A stretch of 64,000 bases of DNA, taken from Agriotes lineatus (taxonomy: Eukaryota > Arthropoda > Insecta > Coleoptera > Elateridae). This document shows positions 37,401-49,563 of this stretch, piece after piece. The DNA lies in NCBI GenBank assembly GCA_940337035.1, contig CALNHX010001916.1, positions 124,001 to 188,000 of the forward strand, given 5' to 3'. Both the position numbers and the translations under genes were made by a program. The notes under the pieces are model-generated. The model was not told where the DNA came from. It saw only the letters and a list, made by a program, of their open reading frames with translations, and searched no databases. Numbering within the stretch: the stretch's first letter is position 1; every line of letters begins with the position of its first letter.

Positions 37401-40400
37401 AAGCGACAAGCAAAGCTGCAAACCGAGCGCAAAACCAAGCTCCAAGCCAAGCGCCAAGCTAAGCGCCAAGCCAAACGCCAAAGCAAGCGCCAAGCCAAGC
37501 GCCAAAACAAGAGCCAAGTAAAGCGCCAACTCAAGCGCCAATCCAAGCGGCAAGCCACGCGTTAAGTCAAATGCTATGCCAAGTGCCAATCCAAGTGCCA
37601 AGCTAAGCGCAAGGCACGTGCTAAGCCAAGCGCTAAGCCAAGCGCCAAGCCAAGCGCCAAACAAAGCGCTAAGCCAAGCGACAAGCAAAGCTGCAAACCG
37701 AGCGCAAAACCAAGCTCCAAGCCAAGCGCCAAACCAGGCGCAAAGCTAATCGCCAAGCCAAGCGCCAAGCCAAGCGCGAAGCCAAGCGCCAAGCCAAGCG
37801 CCAAACCAAGCGAAAAGCCAAGCGCCAAGCTAAGCGCCAAGCCAAACGCCAAAGCAAGCGCCAAGCCAAGCGCCAAAACAAGCGCCAAGTCAAATGACAA
37901 CCTAAGCTCTAAGCCAAGCGCCAACCCAAGCGCCAAGACAAGCGCCAAGACAAGCGCCAAGCCACGTGCCAAGCCAAGCGCCAAGCCAAGCGCCCAGCCA
38001 AGCGCAAAGCCAAGCGCAAAGCCAAGCGCCAACCCAGGCAGCAAGCCAAGCTCCAAGCCAAGCGCCAAGCCAAGCGCTAAACAAAGTTCAAAACCAAGCG
38101 CCAAGTCAAGCGCCAAACCAAGCTCCAAGTTAAGTGCCAAGCCATGCGACAAGCCAAGCGCCAAACCACGCGCCAACCCAAACGCCAAGCCAAGCGCCAA
38201 ACCAAGCGCCAAGCTAAGTGCCAAGCCATGCGACAAGCCAAGCGCCAAACCACGCGCCAACCCAAACGCCAAGCCAAGCGCCAAGCCAAGCGATAAGCCT
38301 AGCGTCAAGTGAAGCGCCAAACGAAGCCCAAAGCTAGGCGCCAAGCCAAGCGCAAACCCAGGCGTTAAACTAAGCGCCAAACCAAGCGTAAACCCAAGCC
38401 CCAAGCTAGGCATCAAGCCAAGCGCAAACCCGGGCGTTAAACTAAGCGCCAAACTAAGCGCCAAGCCAAGCGCCAAATCAAGCGCTAAGCCAAGCGCTAA
38501 ACCAAGCGCCAAGCTAAATGCCAAGCCATGCGACAAACCCAGCGCAAAGCCAATCGCTAAGCCAAGCGCCAAACCAAGTGCCAAGCCAAGCGCCAAGCCA
38601 AGCGCCAAACCAAGCGCCAAGCTAAGTGCCAAGCCATGCGACAAACCAAGCGCCAAATCACGCGCCAACCCAAACGCCAAGCCAAGCGCCAAGCCAAGCG
38701 ATAAGCCTAGCGTCAAGTGAAGCACCAAGTAAAGCGTCAAACCAAGCACCACCCCAAGCGCCAACCCAAGCGCCAAGCCTAGCGATAAGCCTAGCGTCAA
38801 GTAAAGCGCCAAACCAAGCCCCAAGCTGGGCGCCAAGCCAAACGCAAACCTAGGCGTTAAACTAAGCGCCAAACCAAGCGCAAACCCAAGCCCCAAGCTA
38901 GGCATCAAGCCAAGCGCAAACCCAGGCGTTAAACTAAGCGCCAAACCAAGCGCAAAGCCAAGCGCCAAGCCAAACGTTAAGCCAAGCGTAAAGCCAAGCG
39001 CCAAGCCAAGCGCCAAACAGAGCGCAAAGCCAAGTGGCAAACCAAGCGCCAAAACAAGCGGCAAGCCAAGCGATAAGTGAAGGTCCACGCCAAGCGCCAA
39101 ACCAAACGCAAAGTCGAGCCCCAATCCAAGCGCCAACCCCAGCTCCAAGCCAAGCGCCAAGCTAAGAGCTAACCCAAGCACCTAGCCAAGCGCCAAGCTA
39201 ATAGCTAAGACAAGATCCAAGACAAGCGATAAGCCAAGCGCCAAACCAAGCGCCAAACCAAGCACCTAGCCAACCGCCAAGCTAAGCGCAAAGCCAAGCT
39301 ACAAGCCAAGCACTAAGCGCCAACCCACGTGCTAAGCCAAGCGCCAAGCCAAGCTCCCACGCAAGCGCCAAAGCAAGCGCCAAGCCAATCGCCAAGCAAG
39401 GCGCCAAGCCGAGCGCTAGGTTAAGCGCCAAGCTAAGCGCCAACGCAAGCGCCAAGCCAAGCGGCAAGCCACGCGCCAAGCCAAGCGCTATGCCAAGCGC
39501 CAATCCAAGCGCCAAGCCAAGCGCAAACCCAGGCGTTAAACAAAGCGCCAAACCAAACGCAAACTCAAGCCCCAAGCTAGGCATCAAGCCAAGCGCAAAC
39601 CCAGGCGTTAAACTAAGCGCCAAACCAAGCGCCAAACAAAGCGCTAAGCCAAGCGCCAAGCAAAGCTGCAAACCGAGCGCAAAACCAAGCTCTAAGCCAA
39701 GCGCCAAGTCGAGCTCCAAGCCAAGCGCCAAGCCAAGAGCTAAACCAAGCACCTAGCCAAGCGAATAGCTAAGACAAGATTCAAACCAAGCGATAAGCCA
39801 AGCGCCAAACCAAGCGCCAAACCAAGCACCTAGCTAAGCGCCAATCCAAGCGCAAAGCCCAGCACCAAGCCAAGCGCCAAGCCAAACGCCAAGCCAAGTG
39901 CCAAACGAAGCTCAAAGCCAAGCAGCAAGACAAGCGCCAAGCCATGCGCCAAGCCAAGCGTTAAGCCAAGCGCCAAGCCAAGCGCTAAGCCAAGCGCCAA
40001 ACCAAGTGCCAAGCTAAGTGCCAAGCCATGCGCCAAGCCAAGCGCCAAGTTAAGCGCCAAGCCAAGCTGTAAACCGAGCGCAAAGATAAGCACCAAGCCA
40101 ACCGCCAAGTCAAGCGCCAAGCCAAGCGCCAAGCCAGGCGCCAAGCCAAGCGCCAAGCCAAGCGCTAAGCCAAGCGCCAAACCAAGTGCCAAGCTAAGTG
40201 CCAAGCCATGCGCCAAGCCAAGCGCCAAGTTAAGCGCCAAGCCAAGCTGTAAACCGAGAGCAAAGATCAGCACCAAGCCAACCGCCAAGTCAAGCGCCAA
40301 GCCAAGCGCTAAGCCAGGCGCCAAGCCAGGCGCCAAGCCGAGCGCTAGGTCAAGCACCAAACCAAACGCAAGGTTAAGCGCCAAGGCAAGCGCCAAGCCA

Positions 40401-43400
40401 AGCGCCAAGCCAAGCGCCAGACGAAGCGCAAAGCCATGCGCCAAGCCAAGCGCCAAGCCAAGCGCCAAACCAAGCACAAAGCCAAGCGCTAACCCAGGCA
40501 GCAAGAGAAGCTCCAAGCCAAGCGCCAAGACAAGCGCCAAGCCAAACACCAAGTCAAGCGCCAAGCCAAGCGCCAAGATAAGCGCCAATCCAAGTATAAG
40601 GCCAAGCGCCAAGCCAATCGCCAAACCAAGCGCAAAAACCAAGCACCAAGCCAGGCGCCAAGCCAAGCGCCAAGCCAAGTTGCAAACCAAGCGCCAAAAC
40701 AAGCGGCAAGGCATGCGATAAGTGAAGGTCCACGCCAAGCGCCAAACCAAGCGCCAACCCCAGCTCCAAGCCAAGCGCTAAGCCAAGCGCTAAACCAAGC
40801 ACCTAGCCAAGCGCCAAGCTAATAGACAAGACAAGATCCAATTTAAGCGATAAGCCAAGTGCCAAACCAAGCGCCAAGCCAAGCATTAAGCGCCAAGCCA
40901 CGCGCCAAGCCAAGCGCCAAGCCAAGCTCCCAGGCAAGCGCCAAAGCAAGCGCTAAGTCAAGCGCCAAGCTACGCGCTAAGCCAATCGCCAAACCAAGCA
41001 CCAAGCCAAACGCCAAGCCACGCGCTAAGCCGCACGCCAAGCCAAGCGCCAAACCACGTGACAACCCGAACGCCAAGCCAAACGCCAAACCAAGCACCAA
41101 GCCAAGCGCCAAGCCACGCGCCAAGCCAAGCGCTATGCCAAGCGCCAATCCAAGCGCCAAACCAAGCGCAAACTCAAGCCCCAAGCTAGGCATCAAGCCA
41201 AGCGCAAACCCAGGCGTTAAACTAAGCGCCAAACCAAGCGCCAAACAAAGCGCTAAGCCAAGCGCCAAGCAAAGCTGCAAACCGAGCGCAAAACCAAGCT
41301 CCAAGCCAAGCGCCAAGTCGAGCTCCAAGCCAAGCGCCAAGCCAAGAGCTAAACCAAGCACCTAGCCAAGCGAATAGCTAAGACAAGATTCAAACCAAGC
41401 GATAAGCCAAGCGCCAAACCAAGCGCCAAACCAAGCACCTAGCTAAGCGCCAATCCAAGCGCAAAGCCCAGCACCAAGCGAAGCGCCAAGCCAAACGCCA
41501 AGCCAAGTGCCAAACGAAGCTCAAAGCCAAGCAGCAAGACAAGCGCCAAGCCATGCGCCAAGCCAAGCGTTAAGCTAAGCGCCAAGCCAAGCGCTAAGCC
41601 AAGCGCCAAACCAAGTGCCAAGCTAAGTGCCAAGCCATGCGCCAAGCCAAGCGCCAAGTTAAGCGCCAAGCCAAGCTGTAAACCGAGCGCAAAGATAAGC
41701 ACCAAGCCAACCGCCTAGTCAAGCGCCAAGCCAAGCGCCAAGCCAGGCGCCAAGCCAGGCGCCAAGCCGAGCGCTAGGTCAAGCACCAAACCAAACGCAA
41801 GGTTAAGCGCCAAGGCAAGCGCCAAGCCAAGCGCCAAGCCAAGCGCCAAGCCAAGCGCCAAGCCAAGCGCCAGACGAAGCGCAAAGCCATGCCCCAAGCC
41901 AAGCGCCAAGCCAAGCGCCAAACCAAGCACAAAGCCAAGCGCTAACCCAGGCTAAAGCCAAGCTCCAAGCCAAGCGCCAAGACAAGCGCCAAGCCAAACA
42001 CCAAGTCAAGCGCCAAGTCAAGCGCCAAGATAAGCGCCAATCCAAGTATAAAGCCAAGCGCCAAGCCAATTGCCAAACCAAGCGCAAAAACCAAGCACCA
42101 AACCAGGCGCCAAGCCAAGCGCCAAGCCAAGTTGCAAACCAAGCGCCAAAACAAGCGGCAAGGCAAGCGATAAGTGAAGGTCCACTCCAAGCGCCAAATC
42201 AAGCGCAAAGCCGAGCGCCAAGCCAAGCGCCAACCCCAGCTCCAAGCCAAGCGCTAAGCCAAGCGCTAAACCAAGCACCTAGCCAAGCGTCAAGCTAATA
42301 GACAAGACAAGATCCAATTTAAGCGATAAGCCAAGCGCCAAACCAAGCGCCAAGCCAAGCATTAAGCGCCAAGCCACGCGCCAAGCCACGCGCCAAGCCA
42401 AGCGCCAAGCCAAGCTCCCAGGCAAGCGCCAAAGCAAGCGCTAAGTCAAACGCCAAGCTACGCGCTAAGCCAATCGCGAAACCAAGCGCCAAGCCAAACG
42501 CCAAGTCACGCGCTAAGCCGCACGCCAAGCCAAGCGCCAAACCACGTGACAACCCAAACGCCAAGCCAAACGCCAAACCAAGCACCAAGCCAAGCGCCAA
42601 GCCAAGAGCCAAGTCAAGCGCCAACCCCAGCGCTAAGTCAAGCGCCAAGCAAAGCGCTAAGTCAAGCGCCAAGCCAAGCGTCAAGCCAAGCGCCAAAACA
42701 AGCGCCAAGTCAAGCGCCAAGCCAAACGCTAATTAAAGCGCCAAACCAAGCACCAAGCCAAGCGCCAACCCAAGCGCAGAGTAAAGCGCCAGACCTAGCA
42801 CCAAGCCAAGCGCAAAGCCAAGCGCCAAGAAAGCGCCAAGCCAGGCGCCAAGCCGAGCGCTAGGTCAAGCGTCAAACCAAGCGCAAAGTTAAGCGTCAAC
42901 GCAAGCGCCAAGCCAAGATCCAAGACACGCGCCAAGCCAAGCGCAACGCTAAGCGCCAGGTTAAGCGCCAAGCCAAGCGCCAAGCGCCAAGCTAAGCGCT
43001 CAGCCAAGCGCCGAACCAAGCGTCAAATCAAATGCCAAACCAAGCTCCAAGTCAAGCGCCAAGCCACGTGCCAAGCCAAGCGCCAAGCCAAGCCCCTAGC
43101 CAAGCGCCAAACCAAGCACCAAGTCAAGCGCCAAACTAAGCGCCAAGTCAAGCGCTTAGCCAAGCGCAAAGCCAAGCCCAAAGCTAGGCGCCAAGCCAAG
43201 CGCAAAGCCAGGCGCCAAACTAACCGCCAAACCAAGCGCAAACCCGTGCGCCAAGCCAGGCGCCAAGCCAAGCGCCAAGTCAAGCGCAAAACCAAGCGCC
43301 AAGCCAAGCGCCAAGCCAAGCGCCAAACCAAGCGCAAAGCCAAGCGCCAAGCCAAGCGCAAAGCCAAGCGCCAAGCCAAGCGCAAAGCCAAGCGCCAAGC

Positions 43401-46200
43401 CAAACGCCAAACGAAGCGAAAAGCCAAGCGCCAAGCCAAGCGTTAAGCCAAGCGTAAAGCCAAGCCCCGAGCCAAGCGCCAAAGGAAGCGCCAGTTCAAG
43501 CGCCTAGCCAAGCGCAAAGCCAAGCGCCAAACGAAGCGAAAAGCCAAGCGCCAAGCCAAGCGCAAAGCCAAGCGCCAAGCCAAGCGCCAAGCCAAGCGCA
43601 AAGCCAAGCGCCAAGCCAAGCGCCAAGCCAAGCGCCAAGCCAAGCGCCAAGCCAAGCGTTAAGATAAGCGTAAAGCCAAGCCCCAAGCCAAGCGCTAAAC
43701 CAAGCGATAAGCCAAGCGCCAAACTAAGCGCCAAGTCAAGCGCCTAGCCAAGCGCAAAGCCAAGCGCCAAACGAAGCGAAAAGCCAAGCGCCAAGCCAAG
43801 CGCAAAGCCAAGCGCCAAGCCAAGCGCCAAGCCAAGCGCCAAACGAAGCGAAAAGCCAAGCGCCAAACCAAGCGTTAAGCCAAGCGTAAAGCCAAGCCCT
43901 AAGCCAAGGGCCAAACGAAGCGCAAAACCAAGCGCCAAGCCAAGCGCCAAGCCCACCGCAAAGCCAAGCGCCAAGCCAAGCGCCAAGCCAAGCGCCAAGC
44001 CAAGCGCCAAGCCAAGCGCAAAGCCAAGCGCCAAGCCAAGCGCCAAACGAAGCGCAAAGCCAAGCGCCAAGCCAAGCGCAAACCCAAGCGCCAAGCCAAG
44101 CGTTAAGCCAAGCGTAAAGCCAAGCCCCAATCCAAGCGCTAAACCAAGCACTTAGCCAAGCGCCAAGCTAATAGCCAAGACAAGATCCAAGCCACGCGAT
44201 AAGCCAAGCACTAAACCAAGCGCCACACCAAGCACCTAGCCAAACGCAAAGCCAAGCGCCAAGCCAAACGCGAAGCCAAGCGCCAAGCCAAGCGCCAAGC
44301 CAAACGCAAAGCCAAGCGCCAAGCCAAGCGCCAAAATAAACGTCAAGTCAAGCGCCTAGCCAAGCGCCAAGCCAAGCGCCAAGCCAAGCGCCAAGCCAAA
44401 CGCAAAGCCAAGCGCCAAGCCAAGCGCGAAGCCAAGCGCCAAACCAAGCGCAAAGCCAAGCGCCAAGCCAAGCGCAAAGCCAAGCGCCAAGCCAAGCGCA
44501 AAGCCAAGCGCTAAGCCAAGCGCCAAACGAAGCGAAAATCCAAGCGCCAAGCCAAGCGTTAAGCCAAGCGTAAAGCCAAGCCCCGAGCCAAGCGCCAAAC
44601 GAAGCGCCAAGTCAAGCGCCTAGCCAAGCGCAAAGCCAAGCCCAAACGAAGCGAAAAGTCAAGCGCCAAGCCAAGCGCAAAGCCAAGCGCCAAGCCAAGC
44701 GCCAAGCCAAGCGCAAAGCCAAGCGCCAAGCCAAGCGCCAAGCCAAGCGCCAAGCCAAGCGCCAAGCCAAGCGTTAAGCCAAGCGTAAAGCCAAGCCCCA
44801 AGCCAAGCGCTAAAGCAAGCACTTAGCCAAGTGCCAAGCTAATAGCCAAGACAAGATCCAAGCCAAGCGATAAGCCAAGCGCCAAACTAAGCGCCAAGTC
44901 AAGCGCCTAGCCAAGCGCAAACCCAAGCGCCAAACGAAGCGAAAAGCCAAGCGCCAAGCCAAGCGCAAAGCCAAGCGCCAAGCCAAGCGCCAAACGAAGC
45001 GAAAAGCCAAGCGCCAAGCCAAGCGTTAAGCCAAGCGTAAAGCCAAGCCCTAAGCCAAGCGCCAAACGAAGCGCAAAACCAAGTGCCAAGCCAAGCGCCA
45101 AGCCAACCGCAAAGCCAAGCGCCAAGCCAAGCGCCAAGCCAAGCGCCAAGCCAAGCGCAAAGCCAAGCGCCAAGCCAAGCGCCAAACAAAGCGCAAAGCC
45201 AAGCGCCAAGCCAAGCGCAAACCCAAGCGCCAAGCCAAGCGCCAAGCCAAGCGTTAAGCCAAGCGTAAAGCCAAGCCCCAATCCAAGCGCTAAACCAAGC
45301 AACTTGCCAAGCGCCAAGCTAATAGCCAAGACAAGATCCAAGCCAAGCGATAAGCCAAGCGCCAAACCAAGCGCCAAGCCAAGCGCCAAGCCAAGCGCCA
45401 AGTCAAGCGCCAAAATAAACGTCAAGTCAAGAGCCTAACCAAGCGCAAAGACAAGCCCCAAGCTAAGCGCCAAGCCAAGCGCAAACCCAGGCGTTAAACT
45501 AAGCGCCAAACCAAGCGCAAACTCAAGTCCCAAGCTAGGCATCAAGCCAAGCGCAAACACAGGCGTTAAACTAAGCGCCAAAGCAAGCGCCAAACAAAGC
45601 GCTTAGCAAGCGCCAAGCAAAGCTGCAAACCGAGCGCAAAACCAAGCTCCAAGCCAAGCGCCAAGTCGAGCTCCAAGCCAAGCGCCAAGCCAAGAGCTAA
45701 ACCAAGCACCTAGCCAAGCGAATAGCTAAGACAAGATCCAAACCAAGCGATAACCCAAGCGCCAAACCAAGCGCCAAACCAAGCACCTAGCTATGCGCCA
45801 ATCCAAGCGCAAAACTAAGTGCCAAGCCAAGCACCTAGCGCCAACCCACGTGCTAAGCCAAGCGCCAAGCAAGGCGCCAAGCAGAGCGCTAGGTTAGGCG
45901 TCAAGCCACGCGCCAAGCCAAGCGCCAAGCAAGGCACCAAGCAAAGCGCTAGGTTAAGCGCCAAGTTAAGCGCCAACGCAAGCGCCAAGCCAAGCGGCAA
46001 GCCACGCGTTAAGTCAAATGCTATGCCAAGTGCCAATCCAAGTGCCAAGCTAAGCGCAAGGCACGTGCTAAGCCAAGCTCTAAGCCAAGCGCCAAGCCAA
46101 GCGCCAAACAAAGCGCTAAGCCAAGCGACAAGCAAAGCTGCAAACCGAGCGCAAAACCAAGCTCCAAGCCAAGCGCCAAGCTAAGCGCCAAGCCAAACGC
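28500..46200. repeat. Large direct duplication inside the satellite, offset about 8.7 to 9.6 kb
   Basis: Copy A (about 28.5-37.4 kb) and copy B (about 38.1-46.2 kb) show the same order of variants. Matching points are 29101/38626 (offset 9525), 29866/39282 (9416), 31259/40843 (9584), 33489/42319 (8830), 34265/43023 (8758), 35514/44356 (8842) and 37097/45819 (8722). The drop after 31.3 kb reflects about 750 bp of extra local repeats in copy A at about 32.3-33.1 kb. A partial relative of the left part is at about 8.0-10.4 kb. Edges are estimates. Confidence 0.8.
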
Positions 46201-48970
46201 CAAAGCAAGCGCCAAGCCAAGCGCCAAAACAAGCGCCAAGTAAAGCGCCAACTCAAGCGCCAATCCAAGCGCCAAGCCAAGCGCCAAACCAGGCGCAAAG
46301 CTAATCGCCAAGCCAAGCGCCAAGCCAAGCGCGAAGCCAAGCGCCAAGCCAAGCGCCAAACCAAGCGAAAAGTTAAGCGCCAAGCTAAGCGCCAAGCCAA
46401 ACGCCAAAGCAAGCGCCAAGCCAAGCGCCAAAACAAGCGCCAAGTCAAATGACAACCTAAGCTCTAAGCCAAGCGCCAACCCAAGCGCCAAGACAAGCGC
46501 CAAGCCACGTGCCAAGCCAAGCGCCAAGCCAAGCGCCCAGCCAAGCGCAAAGCCAAGCGCAAAGCCAAGCGCCAACCCAGGCAGTAAGCCAAGCTCCAAG
46601 CCAAGCGCCAAGCCAAGCGCTAAACAAAGTTCAAAACCAAGCGCCAAGTCAAGCGACAAGTCAAGCGCCAAACCAAGCGCAAAGCCAAGCGCCAACCCAG
46701 GCAGCAAGCCAAGCTCCAAGCCAAGCGCCAAGATACGTGTCAAGACAAGCGCCAAGCCAAGCGCCAAGTCAAATGCCAACCTAAGCTCCAAGCCAAGTGC
46801 CAACCCAAGCGCCAAGTCAAGCGCCAAGCCACGTGCCAAGCCAAGCGCCAAACCAAGTGCAAAACCAAGCGCCAAGCCAAGCGTTAAGCCAAGCGCAAAG
46901 CCAAGCGCCAAGCCAAGCGCTAAACAAAGCTCAAATCCAAGCGCCAAGTCAAGCACCAAGCCAAGCGCAAAGCCAAGCGCAAAGCCAAGCGCCAACCCAG
47001 GCAGCAAGCCAAGCTCCAAGCCAAGCGCCCAAGCTAAGCGCCAATCCAAACGCCAAGGCAAGCGCAAAGCCAAACGCCAACCCAGGCAGCAAGCCAAGCT
47101 CCAAGACAAGCGCCAAGCCAAGCGCCAAGCCAAACGCCAAGGCAAGCGCCAAGCCAAACGCCAAGATAAGCGCCAAGCCTAACGCCAAGCCAAGCGCCAA
47201 GATAAGCGCCAAGCCAAGTGCAAAGCCAAGCGCCAAGCCAAGCGCCAAACCAAGCGAAAAAACCAAGCACCAAGCCAGGCGACAAGCCAAGCGCCAACCC
47301 AAGTTGCAAACCTAGCCCCAAAACAAGCGGCAAGCCAAACGATAAGTGGAAGTCCACGCCAAGCGCCAAACCAATAGCCAAGACAAGATCCAAGCCAAGC
47401 GATAAGGCAAGCGCCAAACCAAGCGCCAAACCAAGCACCTAGCCAAGCGCCAAACCAAGTATAAAACCAAGCACCAAGCCAAGCGCCAAGCCAAACGACA
47501 AACCAAGCGCCGAGCCACGCACCAAGCCAGGCGCAGACACAAGCGCTAAGTCAAGCGCCAAGCAAAACGCCAAGCCAAGCGCCAAGTCAAGCGCCAAGCC
47601 AAACGCCAAGCCAAGCGCAAAAACAAGCGCCAAGTCAAGCGCCAAGCCAAGCATCAACCCAGGCAGCAAGCCAAGCTCCAAGCCAAGCGCCAAACTAAGC
47701 GCCAAGCCAAACGCCAAAGCAAGCGCCAAGCCAAGCGCCAAACCAAGCGCAAAGCCAAGCGCCAACCCAGGCAGCAAGCCAAGCTCGAAGCTAAGCGCCA
47801 AGCCAAGCGCCAAGCCAAACGCCAAGGCAAGCGCCAAGCCAAGCGCCAAACCAAACGCCAAGCCAAGCGCCAAGTCAAGCGCCAAGCCAAGCGCCAAGTA
47901 AAGGGCCAACCCAAGCGCCAATCCAAGCGCCAACCCAAGCGCCAAGCCAAGCGATAAGCCTAGCGTCAAGTGAAACGCCAAACCAAGCACCAAGCCAAGC
48001 GCCAACCCAAGCGCCAAGCCAAGCGCCAAGATAAACGCCAAGATAAGTGCAAAGCCAAGCGCCAAGCCAAGCGCCAATCCAAGCGAAAAAACCAAGCACC
48101 AAGCCAGGCGCCAAGCCAAGCGCCAACCCAAGTTGCAAACCAAGCGCCAAAACAAGCGGCAAGCCAAGCGATAAGTGAAGGTCCACACCAAGCGCCAAAC
48201 CAAGAGCCAAGACAAGATCCAAGCCAAGCGATAAGCCAAGCGCCAAACCAAGCGCCAAACCAAGCACCTAGCCAAGCGCCAAACCAAGCGCAAAGCCTAG
48301 CGCCAAGCCAAGCGCCAGGCCAAACGACAAACCAAGCGCCCAGCCACGCACCAAGCCAAGCGCCAACCCAAGCACCAAGTCAAGCGCCAAGGAAGCGCCA
48401 AGTAAAGCGTTAAACCAAGAATCACCCCAAGCGCCAACCCAAGCGCCAAGCCAAGCGATACTCCTAGCGTCAAGTAAAGCGCCAAACCAAGCGCGAAGTA
48501 AAGCGCCAACCCAAGCGCCAAGTCTGTAATAACCTGATTTTCTTATGGAGTTATTTAATTTTGAGCCGTGAATAAGTACCACTGTTAATGAACTTTTTAG
48601 TCCCGGGCAGTCAGATGCCAGGGTTCAATTTGCTCTCTCAAGTATATAGAAAAGTACACATAACATCAAAGGGATTTATTTTATATACCTATTTACATTG
48701 TAACTTAATAAAATTATTTCCCGTATTCTGTACAAAAATAATATGATTTCTTCTATCTTGTACGCCTGGCGGGCGGACAACCCTTTCTGCTTCCCGAGTT
48801 GTACGGGTTGCGGATCGCTAAAATCACACACGTACCGCTGTAGTGGCTTGCGTAAACGCCCTCTAACGGCCAAGACTGTAAACAGAAAAATTCGAGGTTA
48901 ACTTTGTTTATACTGGATGAACATTGTAAATTCGGGTACAATCTTGTTTATTTCAAGGGCTGTGCTTACA

Positions 48971-49563
48971 AATAAACGTGGGGCGAACGCCTGGCTTGCC
49001 CCAACCTAATCCGTAGTGCCGAATAACTTCTATTGGCAAGTGAAATGACAGTGTATTAAATTCGTTTTAGAAACGGTGATAACCTTCAAAGTTATTAACT
49101 AAACCACGGAGATTTTAATTGTTAAGTTAAAGCACTACGGATCTGCTCAGGACCTTTATAAACCAGGACCCCTCTAGGTGAGTAAGGCTCTGGATTCTTA
49201 TATCAAAACTATTATTGCGGCGAGCTTTGCCGGCGTCGTGACCTTGACTACAGGATAACTTTATGTGGTCAATTTCGGGATTTGAAACTTTTACTTGGGT
49301 GTAAAAGCACTCGCAGGGGGTGCATGAAACCAATTATTAACTTTCTGAGTGGCGAGTGAAACTCTCTGAGGTTTTACGAGTAAGTTTCGGGTTTTGACTC
49401 AATACGGGTTTTGGAATTATTTCTAGAATAAAGAGTGAGGCCCTTTTAAGTTTTGCGAAAGAGTTGGGTGTTGGTTCTTGCGACTAGCGTGGAAGGCTTT
49501 GCCTGAAGGGCTTTAAAATAGGACAAAGACAAGTCTGTATCCTAGGAGCCGTTTCTACGGGCT
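48971..49563. other. Stretch without recognisable genes inside the transposon-like segment
   Basis: No ORF of recognisable family, no repeat and no RNA gene is evident. The sequence is moderately GC-rich and has stops in all frames. It would be leader or LTR sequence if the transposon reading is right. Confidence 0.4.

Larger units (their letters stand above)
1..48524. repeat. 12-bp satellite array, consensus AAGCGCCAAGCC
   Basis: The whole interval is built from a degenerate dodecamer AAGCGCCAAGCC (4 A, 3 G, 5 C, no T), with room for about 4,040 units. It starts before the window and ends sharply at 48524, where the unit pattern stops within one copy. Common variants are AAGCGCAAAGCC, AAGCGTTAAGCC, AAGCACCAAGCC, CACGCGCCAAGA and AAGCGCCAAACC. 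Because the unit length is a multiple of three and the consensus has no stop in any frame, every frame reads as a tetrapeptide repeat: KRQA, SAKP or APSQ on plus and GLAL, AWRL or LGAW on minus. The long ORFs, for example 2339-4159 (+) and 6879-9059 (-), follow from that. Their motif switches phase inside single ORFs, so out-of-frame indels are tolerated. I see no inserted gene or transposon within the array. Function is unknown; heterochromatic satellite is the default reading. Confidence 0.97.

Noticed and set aside
1..48524. Telomeric repeat or CRISPR array
   Set aside because: The unit is not TTAGG or a relative, and there are no unique spacers between repeats; the units are contiguous.
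48676..48941. Two overlapping minus-strand open frames of 60-65 codons near the satellite edge
   Set aside because: They overlap in different frames, match no family I know, and lie in the LTR-like segment.
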